Shown: positions 13,755-23,723, counted from the first letter of the stretch. The stretch: 64,000 nucleotides of DNA from Pedobacter cryoconitis (GCF_003259615.1 NZ_QLLR01000023.1:1-64000), one strand, 5' to 3'. Notes: a model not told the origin generated them from the sequence alone. Numbers and translations are program-made.

Positions 13755-16466
13755 ATGACTATTGTAAAAAAAGGCCTGAAAATCAGGGCCCTCACAGACA
13801 GCAAAAAAATGATGTCTAATGGCAGCGATGAAGCTGCTGCAACTAAACTTCAGAACGTTTCCCGCTCAGATCAGGATTTTTACCTGGCCATGCTCGATAG
13901 TTCTATGGAAGGACTGTCCGCCATGCAAGCTAAAGAGAGGCTAGGCAAGTTTGGACTGAATGAAGTTCATCATGAAAAAGCTCCGGCATGGATTAAACAA
14001 TTGATTCAAGCCTTTATCAACCCATTTATCGGCATCCTTTTAATTATTGCCGTTATCTCTTTTATACTCGATGTCTGGCTTGCTGGTCCGGGAGAAGCTG
14101 ATTATAAAACTGTGACCATGGTCGGTATTATGGTGATGGTCAGTTCTTTATTGAGGTTTTTTCAGGAGTACAGAAGCAATAAAGCCGCTGAACAGCTTAA
14201 AAGCATGGTGAAAACCACGGCAACTGTGGTGCGGAAAATTACAGGAAAGAAAGAGCTTGATATTAAAAAATTAGTACCCGGAGATCTGATTATGCTGTCG
14301 GCAGGAGATATGATCCCTGCAGATTGCCGGATTGTACAATCTAAAGACCTGTTTGTAAGCCAGTCTATGCTCACCGGAGAATCTTTACCTGTAGAAAAAA
14401 GAAGTCTCGCAGTACGGGATGCAGAAGAGAAACCACTGGTAGAACTCGATAATATCTGCTTTATGGGAACCAATGTAGTGAGTGGGTATGCAACCGCCAT
14501 TGTTGTCAATACAGGGAATCAAACCTATTTCGGCTCACTTAGTAAAGTTATTGTAGGCAAACGTGCGGAAACGAATTTCGATAAAGGCGTTAATAAAGTG
14601 AGTTACCTGCTCATCAGCTTTATGGTCGTAATGGTGCCTTTAATCTTCCTGATCAATGGATTTGTTAAAGGAAACTGGTGGGATGCACTGCTTTTTGCCA
14701 TTGCCGTTGCCGTAGGCCTGACTCCCGAAATGCTGCCTATGATCGTTACTGCTAACCTTGCAAAAGGGGCTGTGAATATGAGTAAGCACAAAGTGATTAT
14801 CAAAAGGCTCAATGCTATACAGAATATTGGGGCCATGGACGTGCTGTGTACCGATAAAACAGGAACGCTGACCATGGATAAAATCGTATTGGAAAGGCAC
14901 CTGAATATCTTCGGACAAGAAGATGAAGAAGTACTCAAATGGGCCTACCTGAATAGTTTTCACCAGACAGGACTTAAAAACCTGCTTGATGTTGCCGTGC
15001 TTGAACATGTTGAATTACATGATTATCTGAAAGTTGAAGAGTACTTTTTAAAAGTTGATGAGATTCCTTTTGATTTTCAAAGACGCAGAATGTCTGTGGT
15101 ATTAAAACAACGCAACGGAAAACACCTGCTGATTTGTAAAGGGGCTGTAGAGGAAATGCTCGATCTGTGCAGTCACGCTTTTGATCCCGGAGACGATAAA
15201 GAATTACATATCGAATCTGATAAAGTGATCCCTATGGATGAAACTATGCGGAATATGATCCTTCAGACCTCGAAAAAACTCAACGCAGAAGGGTTGCGGG
15301 TGCTGCTTGTTGCAATCCGGGAATTTGACGACCGTGCATTGAATTACGCGGTTGAAGATGAGAAAAATATGATCCTTACCGGTTTTATCGGCTTTCTTGA
15401 TCCCGCTAAACCATCAGCCAAAATAGCGATTGAAGCATTGCAGAAATTAGGTGTGAGCATCAAAGTCCTGACCGGGGATAATGAAATTGTCACTAAAAAA
15501 ATCTGCCGTGATGTAGGTATTGCTTTCGATAAAATTCTGCTCGGTGCGGAAGTAGAGAAAATGACCGATGCGGAATTACAAGAACAAGTAGGAGAGGTTT
15601 CTATTCTGGCCAAACTAAGCCCGGTTCAAAAATCACGCGTCGTTAAAATGCTGCAGGCAAAAGGCCATACCGTAGGTTTTATGGGGGATGGGATCAATGA
15701 TGCCGTAGCCCTCAGGGATGCCGATGTAGGGATTAGCGTAGACACAGCAGTGGATATTGCTAAAGAAAGTGCCGATATTATTTTGCTCGAAAAAGACCTG
15801 ATGGTTTTGAGAAAAGGGGTGATCTATGGCCGCAGGACCTTTGGTAATATTATCAAATATATCAAAATGACTGCCAGCAGTAATTTCGGTAATATGTTCA
15901 GCATGTTGGGTGCAAGTGCCTTTCTGCCGTTTTTACCAATGCTGCCTGTTCAGATCCTGGTTCAGAATCTATTATATGATGTTTCGCAAATCTCCATCCC
16001 ATGGGACAGAATGGATGAAGACTTTATTGAGCAACCTAAAAAATGGGATGCCTCAGGAATTAAAAGGTTCATGCTTTATATAGGCCCGATCAGCTCGGTA
16101 TTTGACTATGCCATGTTCGCTGTGATGTTCTTCGTTTTTAAAGCGAACAGTCCCGAACATCAAAGCCTGTTTCAAAGTGGGTGGTTTATCGAAGGATTAC
16201 TGTCTCAGACACTGATTGTACACATGATCAGGACGCGTAAAATCCCATTTATTCAGAGCTGGGCAACCACACCGGTAGTCGCTTTAACCTCACTGATTAT
16301 GGTGATCGGGATTTTTATACCGTTTTCTCCCTTCGCTGGTGCGTTAAAGATGGAGCAATTGCCATTAAGTTATTTTCCATGGCTGATTGGAATACTGGCC
16401 TGCTACTGCCTGCTCACCCAATATGTTAAAGGATGGTACATTAAAAGATTTAACCAATGGCTATAA
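13755..16466 (+). CDS. mgtA: Mg2+-importing P-type ATPase (MgtA/MgtB, P3B)
   Basis: A 903-residue P-type ATPase. An N-terminal cation ATPase region (about 40-110) is followed by the A domain with LTGES, the GLTPEMLPMIV helix typical of MgtA/MgtB, and the phosphorylated Asp367 in CTDKTGTLTMD. The hinge GDGINDAVALRDADVGI and C-terminal helices complete the fold. The PEMLP helix and overall length fit Mg2+ importers rather than Ca2+ pumps. It imports Mg2+ down its gradient using ATP when external Mg2+ is scarce. The roughly 40-residue N-terminal tail could be shortened by using a Met about 19 residues in. The stop overlaps the start of a small membrane protein gene. Confidence 0.95.
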   Translation: MTIVKKGLKIRALTDSKKMMSNGSDEAAATKLQNVSRSDQDFYLAMLDSSMEGLSAMQAKERLGKFGLNEVHHEKAPAWIKQLIQAFINPFIGILLIIAVISFILDVWLAGPGEADYKTVTMVGIMVMVSSLLRFFQEYRSNKAAEQLKSMVKTTATVVRKITGKKELDIKKLVPGDLIMLSAGDMIPADCRIVQSKDLFVSQSMLTGESLPVEKRSLAVRDAEEKPLVELDNICFMGTNVVSGYATAIVVNTGNQTYFGSLSKVIVGKRAETNFDKGVNKVSYLLISFMVVMVPLIFLINGFVKGNWWDALLFAIAVAVGLTPEMLPMIVTANLAKGAVNMSKHKVIIKRLNAIQNIGAMDVLCTDKTGTLTMDKIVLERHLNIFGQEDEEVLKWAYLNSFHQTGLKNLLDVAVLEHVELHDYLKVEEYFLKVDEIPFDFQRRRMSVVLKQRNGKHLLICKGAVEEMLDLCSHAFDPGDDKELHIESDKVIPMDETMRNMILQTSKKLNAEGLRVLLVAIREFDDRALNYAVEDEKNMILTGFIGFLDPAKPSAKIAIEALQKLGVSIKVLTGDNEIVTKKICRDVGIAFDKILLGAEVEKMTDAELQEQVGEVSILAKLSPVQKSRVVKMLQAKGHTVGFMGDGINDAVALRDADVGISVDTAVDIAKESADIILLEKDLMVLRKGVIYGRRTFGNIIKYIKMTASSNFGNMFSMLGASAFLPFLPMLPVQILVQNLLYDVSQISIPWDRMDEDFIEQPKKWDASGIKRFMLYIGPISSVFDYAMFAVMFFVFKANSPEHQSLFQSGWFIEGLLSQTLIVHMIRTRKIPFIQSWATTPVVALTSLIMVIGIFIPFSPFAGALKMEQLPLSYFPWLIGILACYCLLTQYVKGWYIKRFNQWL

Positions 16467-16606
16467 TCCGGGCAAGCAGAAAATGGATACTGGCCATCGT
16501 ATTAATTATACTGGTGGTCGTATTCGCAGAATGGTTGGAATACCATTTTCATACCCTATCTAATTTCTCAAACAAAGACAAAGCACAATATGAACTTCAA
16601 AAATAA
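16457..16606 (+). CDS. 49-residue single-helix membrane protein between mgtA and the efflux genes
   Basis: A short frame from ATG 16457 to TAA 16604-16606. Its start lies inside the last codons of mgtA (10-base overlap) and its end overlaps the next gene, the RND adaptor, by 17 bases; both overlaps are out of frame. The product begins MAIIRASRKW, has one strongly hydrophobic helix (about residues 10-25, ILAIVLIILVVVFA), then WLEYHFH and a polar tail of about 17 residues ending KDKAQYELQK. The N-terminal Arg/Lys suggest an N-in topology. Enteric MgtS and MgtR are small one-helix proteins acting on MgtA or MgtC, so an analogous partner role is attractive but unproven. No sequence similarity to them is claimed. 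Confidence 0.65.
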   Translation: MAIIRASRKWILAIVLIILVVVFAEWLEYHFHTLSNFSNKDKAQYELQK

Positions 16607-17720
16607 CCGTCAGTCGTATCTGACTGGCATTGCCATGGTCGTTATCGGAATGACTGCTTCCTGCAAACAGCAAATCGCTAAAGAGCCCGCCGCTGATTTT
16701 ACCCTGAAAGGGGATGTGATCACTGTACCAGAAAATTCAGTATTGAAAGGTAAACTGAAGCTGATGACTGTAGACACCGAGCCTTACCGGATGCAAATGA
16801 TGACTGCCGGAACAGTTAAGGCTATCCCTACGCAGTTTGCAGAAATTGCACCGCCTTTTCAAGGCCGGGTAACTAAAAGTTATATCAAGCTGGGGATGAA
16901 GACAACTGCTGAAACCCCCTTATTTGAAATCAGTTCTCCGGATTTTATTGCTGCACAAAAAGTGTTTTTTCAGGAGAAATCTCAAATGCAGCAGGCAGAG
17001 AGAACATTGAAACGCCAGAAAGATCTGATGGCTAATGGAGTCGGTACGCAGAAAGATCTGGAAGAAGCACAAACTGGTTATGATGTAGAAAAAAAGGAAT
17101 ATGAAAATGCAGTTATAGGCATCAGAATATTTAAGGCCAATCCAGAGAAATTATCCTTAGGACAAGCGCTTGTTGTATATGCTCCAATTACTGGTGAAGT
17201 AATCGAAAATAAAGTGGTTTTAGGGCAGTTTATCAAAGATGATGCTGCCAGTGTAGCCACTGTAGCCAATCTCAATAAAGTATGGGTTGCCGGGCAGGTC
17301 AAAGAAAAAGACATTCGTTATATCCACGAAAAGGACGAATGTGAGCTGGAAGTAGCCGCATTACCCGGTAAAAAAATCCAGGGAAAAGTTTACCATGTCA
17401 ATGAAATTGTTGACGAAGATACCCGCAGTGTACAAGTTTTGATCGAATGTGACAATAGCGACCATACCCTTAAACCGGGAATGTACGTCTCTGTGAATTT
17501 TATCGACGCGCCAACATCAGCCGTGCTCATTCCACTGAAAGCCATTCTGCAAATGAATGACGCGAATTTTGTTTTCGTGGTTACCCCGGAAGGTAAATAT
17601 GTCAAAAGAAAAGTAGAAACAGGCGGTACAGTAGCAGACCGCGTAGTGATTAAAAGTGGTCTGGCCAAAGGCGAAAAGATCGTATCAGAAGGTGGTTTCT
17701 ATCTATTAGAAGCTAAATAA
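16590..17720 (+). CDS. RND efflux periplasmic adaptor (HlyD/CusB-like lipoprotein)
   Basis: A 376-residue membrane fusion protein with a lipobox ending at Cys25 (MTASC), so it should be anchored in the membrane. It has a barrel-sandwich hybrid (biotinyl-lipoyl-like) split by a helical hairpin (about 125-180, ERTLKRQKDLMANGVGTQKDLEEA), then a beta-barrel domain (about 225-295) and a membrane-proximal C-terminal domain ending GEKIVSEGGFYLLEAK. It would connect the RND pump encoded next to the outer membrane channel two genes on. The start overlaps the 49-residue protein gene by 17 bases, indicating tight coupling to the Mg2+ genes. Confidence 0.92.
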   Translation: MNFKNNRQSYLTGIAMVVIGMTASCKQQIAKEPAADFTLKGDVITVPENSVLKGKLKLMTVDTEPYRMQMMTAGTVKAIPTQFAEIAPPFQGRVTKSYIKLGMKTTAETPLFEISSPDFIAAQKVFFQEKSQMQQAERTLKRQKDLMANGVGTQKDLEEAQTGYDVEKKEYENAVIGIRIFKANPEKLSLGQALVVYAPITGEVIENKVVLGQFIKDDAASVATVANLNKVWVAGQVKEKDIRYIHEKDECELEVAALPGKKIQGKVYHVNEIVDEDTRSVQVLIECDNSDHTLKPGMYVSVNFIDAPTSAVLIPLKAILQMNDANFVFVVTPEGKYVKRKVETGGTVADRVVIKSGLAKGEKIVSEGGFYLLEAK

Positions 17721-17742
17721 TTACACTATAAGCCAATCATTT

Positions 17743-20700
17743 ATGAAGCAATTAATTTTTACTGCAATTAAAAAACGCTGGCTCTTTGCGGCGCTCTTTA
17801 TACTCCTGGCTGTATTCGGGTTTTATTCCTGGAAACAGCTCTCTATCGAAGCTTACCCGGATATTGCAGATGTAACTTCTCAGGTTGTTACCCAGGTGCC
17901 GGGCCTGGCTGCTGAAGAAGTAGAACAGCAGATTTCTATTCCTATAGAACGTGCACTCAATGGTTTACCGGGAATGCACGTGATGAGGAGCCGTAGTTTA
18001 TTCGGTTTGTCACTGATCACAATGGTCTTTGAAGATGGTGTCGATGATTATTGGGCCAGGCAAAGGATTCAGGAACGGTTAACCGATGTTAAACTTCCTT
18101 TTGGCGCAGTCCCCGGACTTGACCCGCTCACTTCCCCGACTGGCGAAATCTACCGCTATATTATAGAAAGCAAAAATCATGACTTAAGAAAACTTACTGA
18201 TTTACAGAACTGGACGATTATTCCACGAATTAAACAGGTGCAGGGCGTAGCCGATGTAACGAATTTTGGAGGGATCACTACTCAATATCAAATAGAAATT
18301 GACCCTGCTAAATTAGCACAGTATCGTATTACACTAGCCGACGTGCAAACTGCGATCAGTAACAATAACACCAATGCAGGCGGTAGTATTTTAAACCGCG
18401 GAGAGCAAGGATATGTAGTCAGGGGAATAGGCCTGGTTAAAGATTTAGCCGCTTTAGGTGATGTGGTTGTCAAATCTGTCAATGGAGTCCCTGTATTTGT
18501 CAAAGATTTAGGTGAACTGAAATACGGTACGCTGGAACGTAAAGGTGTATTAGGTTATACCGATCGTAACGTGAATTATTCGGACGGAATTGAAGGAATT
18601 GTAGTCATGCTGAAAGGGCAAAATCCTTCGGTCGTGCTCGATGGGATCCATAAAGCGGTGGCGGATCTGAACAAAGGTATTTTACCTGAAGGGGTAACTA
18701 TTCGTGCTTATCTGGATCGGACAAATTTAGTCAATACCACGCTGGAAACTGTTTCACATACGCTTTTAGAAGGAATGGCGCTGGTGATTGTCGTGTTAAT
18801 TGTTTTCCTGGGAAGTTGGAGAGGCGCATTAATTGTGGCCATTACAATACCAATCGCCCTGCTGATTGCATTTATCCTGATGCACTTTACAAAGATCCCG
18901 GCAAATTTGCTTTCTCTGGGGGCAATTGATTTTGGGATTATTGTCGATGGGGCCATTGTGATGCTCGAAACGATCCTGAAAAAAAGAGAGGCTAACCCGG
19001 AAGAGGAACTGGAAGAAGTTTCCATAGGAAAAAGAGCTTTAAGCGTTGCTAAGCCTATTCTTTTTTCTACGATTATCATTATTACCGCCTATCTGCCATT
19101 ATTCTCTTTCGAAAGGGTGGAGAAAAAGCTGTTTACACCCATGGCTTTCACTGTAGGTTATGCTCTTTTGGGAGCCTTGGCTGTTGCGCTTTTATTGATA
19201 CCGGGCCTCGCTTATGCCGTTTATAAGAAACCAGGCAAAATCTATCACAATACCTGGCTGGAGAAACTGACAGCATGGTATGAAGGGCGTTTAAGCAAGA
19301 TCATGGACAAACCGAAGAAAGTTTTTATGCCCTTGGTTTTAGTCCTGATCAGTGCTATTATCTTATCTGTTACTGTCGGAAAGGACTTTTTACCACCGTT
19401 AGATGAAGGTTCTATTTGGCTGCAGGTTTCTCTGCCACCGGGAGTGACTTTAGAAAAGTCAAAAGAAATGAGTGATTCGCTGAGAGCAGTGACCATGAAA
19501 CATCCGGAAATCACCTATGTGAATGTTCAGGCGGGTCGTAATGATGATGGAACGGATTATTTTACGCCTTCACATTTTGAAGTTTCCGTAGGCTTAAAAC
19601 CTTATAAAGAATGGACGAGCGGCCGGAATAAAGCAGCACTGATCGAAGATTTGTCTAAGGAATATGCCGCTATGCCAGGTTATACCGTCGCTTTTACGCA
19701 GCCGATGATTGATGGAGTGATGGATAAAATTGCTGGTGCACATAGTGAACTGGTGGTTAAAGTGTACGGTAATGATTTTAAAGAAACCAGAAGGATTACT
19801 GAAAATGTGGTGTCAACTTTAAGAAAAGTGAAGGGTGCTGTTGATATTGCCATCGATCAGGAACCTCCTTTGCCGCAATTACAGATCAGGGTAAACCGGG
19901 ATGCTGTAGCCAAATACGGGCTGAATATGAGCGATGTAGCTGAACTGGTCGAGGTAGCCATTGGTGGTAAAGCGGTTTCACAGGTCTTTGCAGGAGATAA
20001 AGTTTATGATGTGATTTGCCGTTATAAAGAAGAAAGCCGGAATACGCCTGAAAAAATAGCGAACCTCTTGCTGACTTCTTCAACCGGGGCCAGAATTCCA
20101 TTGTCACAGATTGCTGAAGTGAAAACTGATTTAGGAGAAAGTTCGATTTCCAGGGAAATGAACCGCAGACAATTGACGGTCAGGTTAAACTTAAGAGGGA
20201 CAGATTTAAGTTCATTTCTGAAGGATGCACAGGCAAAGATAGCGCAGCAGGTAAAATATGACCCGGAAAAATACAAAATAGAGTGGGGTGGCCAGTTTGA
20301 AAATCAAAATCGGGCTTATGCTAAATTAGCCGTTGTAGTGCCTTTAGCTTTAGCGATTATGTTCTTGTTGCTTTACGGCGCATTTGGGAAATTCAGACAG
20401 GCGGGCTTGATTTTAGGTATTGTTCCACTTGCTTTATTTGGTGGAATGTTAGCGTTGAATGTCAGAGGGATGACTTTGAATGTGTCTTCAGCGGTAGGTT
20501 TTATCGCGCTGTTTGGTGTCGCTATTCAAAACGGTGTGATCCTGATTTCCCATATTAACGAGCTTCGCAAAAAAGGATATGATTTGCTTAAAGCAGTTGT
20601 AGATGGCGCAAAACATCGTTTCAGGCCCGTTCTGATGACCGCAACCGTGGCTGCATTAGGTCTTTTACCGGCTTCTTTAACTACAGGGATCGGTTCTGAT

Positions 20701-20847
20701 GTTCAAAGACCGCTGGCTACAGTAATAGTTTATGGCCTTTTTGCCGCAACAGCAATTACGCTATTTGTTTTGCCGGCACTTTATTATCTGCTGGAAAGTA
20801 AATGGGGAAAGCATGATTTTCAGCCATCAGAAACAGTTAATCAATAA
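17743..20847 (+). CDS. Heavy-metal efflux RND pump (CzcA/CusA family)
   Basis: A 1034-residue RND pump with two repeats of six helices and large periplasmic loops. It begins with the HME-type IKKRWLFAALFIL and EAYPDIADVTSQVVTQVPGLAAEEVE. The helix-4 motif is DFGIIVDG, with Asp396 and Asp402, the pattern found in divalent-cation exporters (Zn/Co/Cd/Ni) rather than in Cu/Ag exporters. The second half carries GVAIQNGVILISHINELRKKG and RPVLMTATVAALGLLP. It uses the proton gradient to export metal ions through the tripartite complex. The exported metal is inferred only from this motif; the neighbouring Mg2+ genes suggest a divalent ion. Confidence 0.93.
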   Translation: MKQLIFTAIKKRWLFAALFILLAVFGFYSWKQLSIEAYPDIADVTSQVVTQVPGLAAEEVEQQISIPIERALNGLPGMHVMRSRSLFGLSLITMVFEDGVDDYWARQRIQERLTDVKLPFGAVPGLDPLTSPTGEIYRYIIESKNHDLRKLTDLQNWTIIPRIKQVQGVADVTNFGGITTQYQIEIDPAKLAQYRITLADVQTAISNNNTNAGGSILNRGEQGYVVRGIGLVKDLAALGDVVVKSVNGVPVFVKDLGELKYGTLERKGVLGYTDRNVNYSDGIEGIVVMLKGQNPSVVLDGIHKAVADLNKGILPEGVTIRAYLDRTNLVNTTLETVSHTLLEGMALVIVVLIVFLGSWRGALIVAITIPIALLIAFILMHFTKIPANLLSLGAIDFGIIVDGAIVMLETILKKREANPEEELEEVSIGKRALSVAKPILFSTIIIITAYLPLFSFERVEKKLFTPMAFTVGYALLGALAVALLLIPGLAYAVYKKPGKIYHNTWLEKLTAWYEGRLSKIMDKPKKVFMPLVLVLISAIILSVTVGKDFLPPLDEGSIWLQVSLPPGVTLEKSKEMSDSLRAVTMKHPEITYVNVQAGRNDDGTDYFTPSHFEVSVGLKPYKEWTSGRNKAALIEDLSKEYAAMPGYTVAFTQPMIDGVMDKIAGAHSELVVKVYGNDFKETRRITENVVSTLRKVKGAVDIAIDQEPPLPQLQIRVNRDAVAKYGLNMSDVAELVEVAIGGKAVSQVFAGDKVYDVICRYKEESRNTPEKIANLLLTSSTGARIPLSQIAEVKTDLGESSISREMNRRQLTVRLNLRGTDLSSFLKDAQAKIAQQVKYDPEKYKIEWGGQFENQNRAYAKLAVVVPLALAIMFLLLYGAFGKFRQAGLILGIVPLALFGGMLALNVRGMTLNVSSAVGFIALFGVAIQNGVILISHINELRKKGYDLLKAVVDGAKHRFRPVLMTATVAALGLLPASLTTGIGSDVQRPLATVIVYGLFAATAITLFVLPALYYLLESKWGKHDFQPSETVNQ

Positions 20848-20873
20848 ATCCATTGCAATTCAATACTAAATAG

Positions 20874-22157
20874 ATGAAACTAACAAAATATATTTTGTCC
20901 TGGTGCCTGCTTACAGGTATAGCCTTGAATGGACAAGCGCAGGTAGATACGCTGTCTTTAAAATCAAAAATATCTGTGCTTCAATTTTTGAATCGTGTAG
21001 GGAAAGAAAATCTGGGTTATGCTGCAGCGCAATACGATGTGAGTATTGCGCAGGCAGGTATCGAAACGGCAAAGATCTTTCCTGATCCTGAGTTTTCGGC
21101 AGGTGCATTTGATAACCAGCAAGCTAAATTGAAACTGGGACAGGGCGTAACGCTGGGTCTGGGAACGACAATTGAGCTGGGCGGAAAAAGAAGAGCACGG
21201 ATCAACCTGGCGAAAAGCGAAACTGAGCTGAACAAGGCATTGTTACTGGATTACTTAAGAAATCTCAGGGCAGATGCCGCACTTGCTTATTACAATGCAA
21301 TTCAGCAGCACGAACTGCTGCAGGTACAGCAATATTCTTATCAAATGATGAAACAGTTGGCTGATGCAGATGCGGTCCGCTATAGATTAGGTGCAATTAC
21401 GGAGACTGATGCCAGGCAATCGAAATTGGAAGCCAGTAATTTACAAAACAGTGTATATCAGAATGAGGCCGACTGGAAGGGATCTCTGGTTAAGCTGAGT
21501 GCTTATCTCGGTAAAAAAAGTGCTGATATGCTGGTCATACCAGATGGTGATTTTGAGAACCTGGTACGTGATATAAACTATCAAAGTTTAATCAGTAATG
21601 CACAAACGATCAGGGCCGATGCCGTAGCTGCATTGAACAGTAAGACAGTAGCTGAAAGAAGTCTGGCCCTGGTAAAAGCAAACAGGAAAGTAGATTTAGG
21701 AGTTAACGCAGGGCTGCAGTTCAATGGTGTTTCGACCAATGTAGATGCGCCAACGCCTTATCACCGTACTTTCAACGCCGGGTTTAGTGTTCCGCTGAAA
21801 TTCTCGAATCATTACAAAGGGGATTTGAAGGCCGCACAGTTTACGATTAAACAAGCAGGAGTTCAATATGAACAGGTTCAGCAGCAGATTCAGGTAGAAG
21901 TAACACAAGCTTATTTTAATTATACCGCGGCCCAGAAACAGGTTCAGCAATATAAAAACGGGCTGCTGACTGAAGGAAAGAAGATTTTAACGGCTAAAAT
22001 GTATAGCTATAAACGCGGAGAAACTTCACTGCTGGAAGTTTTAAATGCGCAAAGGACATACAATGAAGTACAACAGGGATTTTATGAATCTCAATCAAAT
22101 TATGCGGCTGCACTGATTGAATTAGAGCGGGCTGCGGGGATCTGGGACATTAAATAA
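20874..22157 (+). CDS. Outer membrane efflux channel (TolC/CzcC-like)
   Basis: A 427-residue outer membrane factor with a signal peptide (about 1-23, ending GQAQ). It has two long-helix repeats typical of OEP proteins (FPDPEFSAGAFDNQ at the first strand entry, LAYYNAIQQHELL and AYFNYTAAQKQVQQYK as coiled-coil helices). The C-terminus has the usual SLLEVLNAQRTYNEVQQGFYES signature. It is the last gene of the tripartite pump set, 26 bases after the pump gene and followed by a hairpin terminator. It provides the trimeric exit duct for ions pumped by the HME-RND protein. Confidence 0.92.
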   Translation: MKLTKYILSWCLLTGIALNGQAQVDTLSLKSKISVLQFLNRVGKENLGYAAAQYDVSIAQAGIETAKIFPDPEFSAGAFDNQQAKLKLGQGVTLGLGTTIELGGKRRARINLAKSETELNKALLLDYLRNLRADAALAYYNAIQQHELLQVQQYSYQMMKQLADADAVRYRLGAITETDARQSKLEASNLQNSVYQNEADWKGSLVKLSAYLGKKSADMLVIPDGDFENLVRDINYQSLISNAQTIRADAVAALNSKTVAERSLALVKANRKVDLGVNAGLQFNGVSTNVDAPTPYHRTFNAGFSVPLKFSNHYKGDLKAAQFTIKQAGVQYEQVQQQIQVEVTQAYFNYTAAQKQVQQYKNGLLTEGKKILTAKMYSYKRGETSLLEVLNAQRTYNEVQQGFYESQSNYAAALIELERAAGIWDIK

Positions 22158-22194
22158 CCGGGTAAAAAAACTAAGTTGGTTAGGTAGCAATATT

Positions 22195-22245
22195 CCGCCG
22201 GTTTGATTCTATATTTAAGAATCGGGCTGGCGGTTTGCTTTTTTA
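22195..22245 (+). terminator. Terminator of the Mg2+/efflux operon
   Basis: A 16-bp stem with several G-T pairs (22195-22210 with 22218-22233) is followed by TTTGCTTTTTT. It lies 38 bases after the channel gene and closes the operon that began upstream of mgtC. mgtE, which follows, therefore has its own promoter somewhere in 22246-22337. Confidence 0.7.
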
Positions 22246-22337
22246 CAAAGCAGGTAGGGATTCTGGACGGTTTTGAAAGTTATGTGTTGGAAATCAATGA
22301 TTAACTGAGTAGCTTCAGTTTATCAAATCTATCTTTC

Positions 22338-23723
22338 ATGAATTTACCCTTCAAAGAAGCAAGGAAAAAGATAATAGGCGGAGATTTTTCGGGATTATTT
22401 AAGCCGGGTCATCAAACTGGCTATATTCACCCTTCAGAGGTTGCACAGCTCTTTATTTCTATTCCCGCAGACAAAGCTATTGATGCCTATAATTCCTTCA
22501 ACGCGGAGCAGCAATTAAATGTCTTACCTTATTTAGATGTACAGCTTCAAAAGAAGATTATTAAGAGTATATCAAAAGATAGTGCATCATATATCCTTAA
22601 TCACCTGAAATCAGATGACCGGACTATCTTTTATTCTGCTTCTAAAGGAATGGAACTCTCCCGTTTTCTGGAATATTTAAATACAGGAAACAGGAATGAG
22701 GTTGCAAATTTATTAGGCTATTCTGCGAAAAGTGTTGCCCGGATCATCAATACAGATGTGGCTACGGTAAGTCCTGAAATGACCATTGCAGAAGCAACAG
22801 AACATTTACGTCTGCATCATAAAGATACAGAAGCAGCCAATGTTATTTATGTAGTTGATGATCAGGACAGGTTAATTGATGATGTTCCTGTTCGCAGATT
22901 GGTTTTAAATGAGCGCTCTAAAAAGATCATGGACATTGTAGATGGGTTTTGTATCACGCTAAAGATTAATGAAACTAAAGAGGATGCGGTGCAGAAGTTT
23001 AAAGAATATGACCGGGTTGTATTACCTGTAATTAACGATGACCATATTTTGCTCGGGGTAGTGACCATAGATGATGTGATGGATGTGGCTGAACAAAAAG
23101 CGACTGCAGAGATCCAGAAATTCGGAGGGATTGAAGAACTGGATTTTCCGTACGTGAAAACTCCTTTTTTCTCTTTGCTGAAAAAGAGGGCAGGTTGGTT
23201 GATTGTCCTGTTTTTAGGGGAAATGTTAACTGCTACAGCCATGGGATATTTTGATGGGGAGATCTCAAAAGCTGTAGTACTCGCATTATTTGTTCCTTTA
23301 ATAATTTCCAGCGGAGGAAATAGCGGATCTCAGGCCGCTACTTTGATTATCAGGGCAATGGCACTGAAAGAACTGAACCTGAAGGATTGGTGGTATGTGA
23401 TGCGGCGGGAAATTTTATCGGGATTGGTTTTAGGGATCATATTAGGGGCGATAGGTTTCATCCGGATTGCCATATGGCAGAGTTTGCATTGGTATAATTA
23501 TGGGGTTCACTGGTTTTTGCTGGCAGTGACGATCTTTTTTTCATTAATCGGTATCGTCATGTGGGGTACATTGAGTGGCTCTATGGTTCCTATGGTACTG
23601 AAAAAGTGTAAGATTGACCCGGCAACATCTTCCGCACCTTTTGTCGCTACATTAGTGGATGTTACGGGGCTGATAATTTATTTTAGCATTGCAGCAATCT
23701 TTTTGAAGGGAACTTTGTTATAG
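22338..23723 (+). CDS. mgtE: MgtE-type Mg2+ channel/transporter
   Basis: A 461-residue Mg2+ transporter. A cytosolic N domain (about 25-125) is followed by a CBS pair (about 135-260, with IINTDVATVSPEMTIAEATE and GVVTIDDVMDVAE), a plug helix and a five-helix pore domain (about 285-461). Pore motifs are FVPLIISSGGNSGSQAATLIIRA and the ion-binding Asp441 in ATLVDVTGLIIYF. In known MgtE channels the CBS and N domains close the pore when cytosolic Mg2+ is high. It sits directly after the mgtC/mgtA/efflux operon but behind a terminator, so it is a neighbour in function, not necessarily in transcript. Confidence 0.94.
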   Translation: MNLPFKEARKKIIGGDFSGLFKPGHQTGYIHPSEVAQLFISIPADKAIDAYNSFNAEQQLNVLPYLDVQLQKKIIKSISKDSASYILNHLKSDDRTIFYSASKGMELSRFLEYLNTGNRNEVANLLGYSAKSVARIINTDVATVSPEMTIAEATEHLRLHHKDTEAANVIYVVDDQDRLIDDVPVRRLVLNERSKKIMDIVDGFCITLKINETKEDAVQKFKEYDRVVLPVINDDHILLGVVTIDDVMDVAEQKATAEIQKFGGIEELDFPYVKTPFFSLLKKRAGWLIVLFLGEMLTATAMGYFDGEISKAVVLALFVPLIISSGGNSGSQAATLIIRAMALKELNLKDWWYVMRREILSGLVLGIILGAIGFIRIAIWQSLHWYNYGVHWFLLAVTIFFSLIGIVMWGTLSGSMVPMVLKKCKIDPATSSAPFVATLVDVTGLIIYFSIAAIFLKGTLL

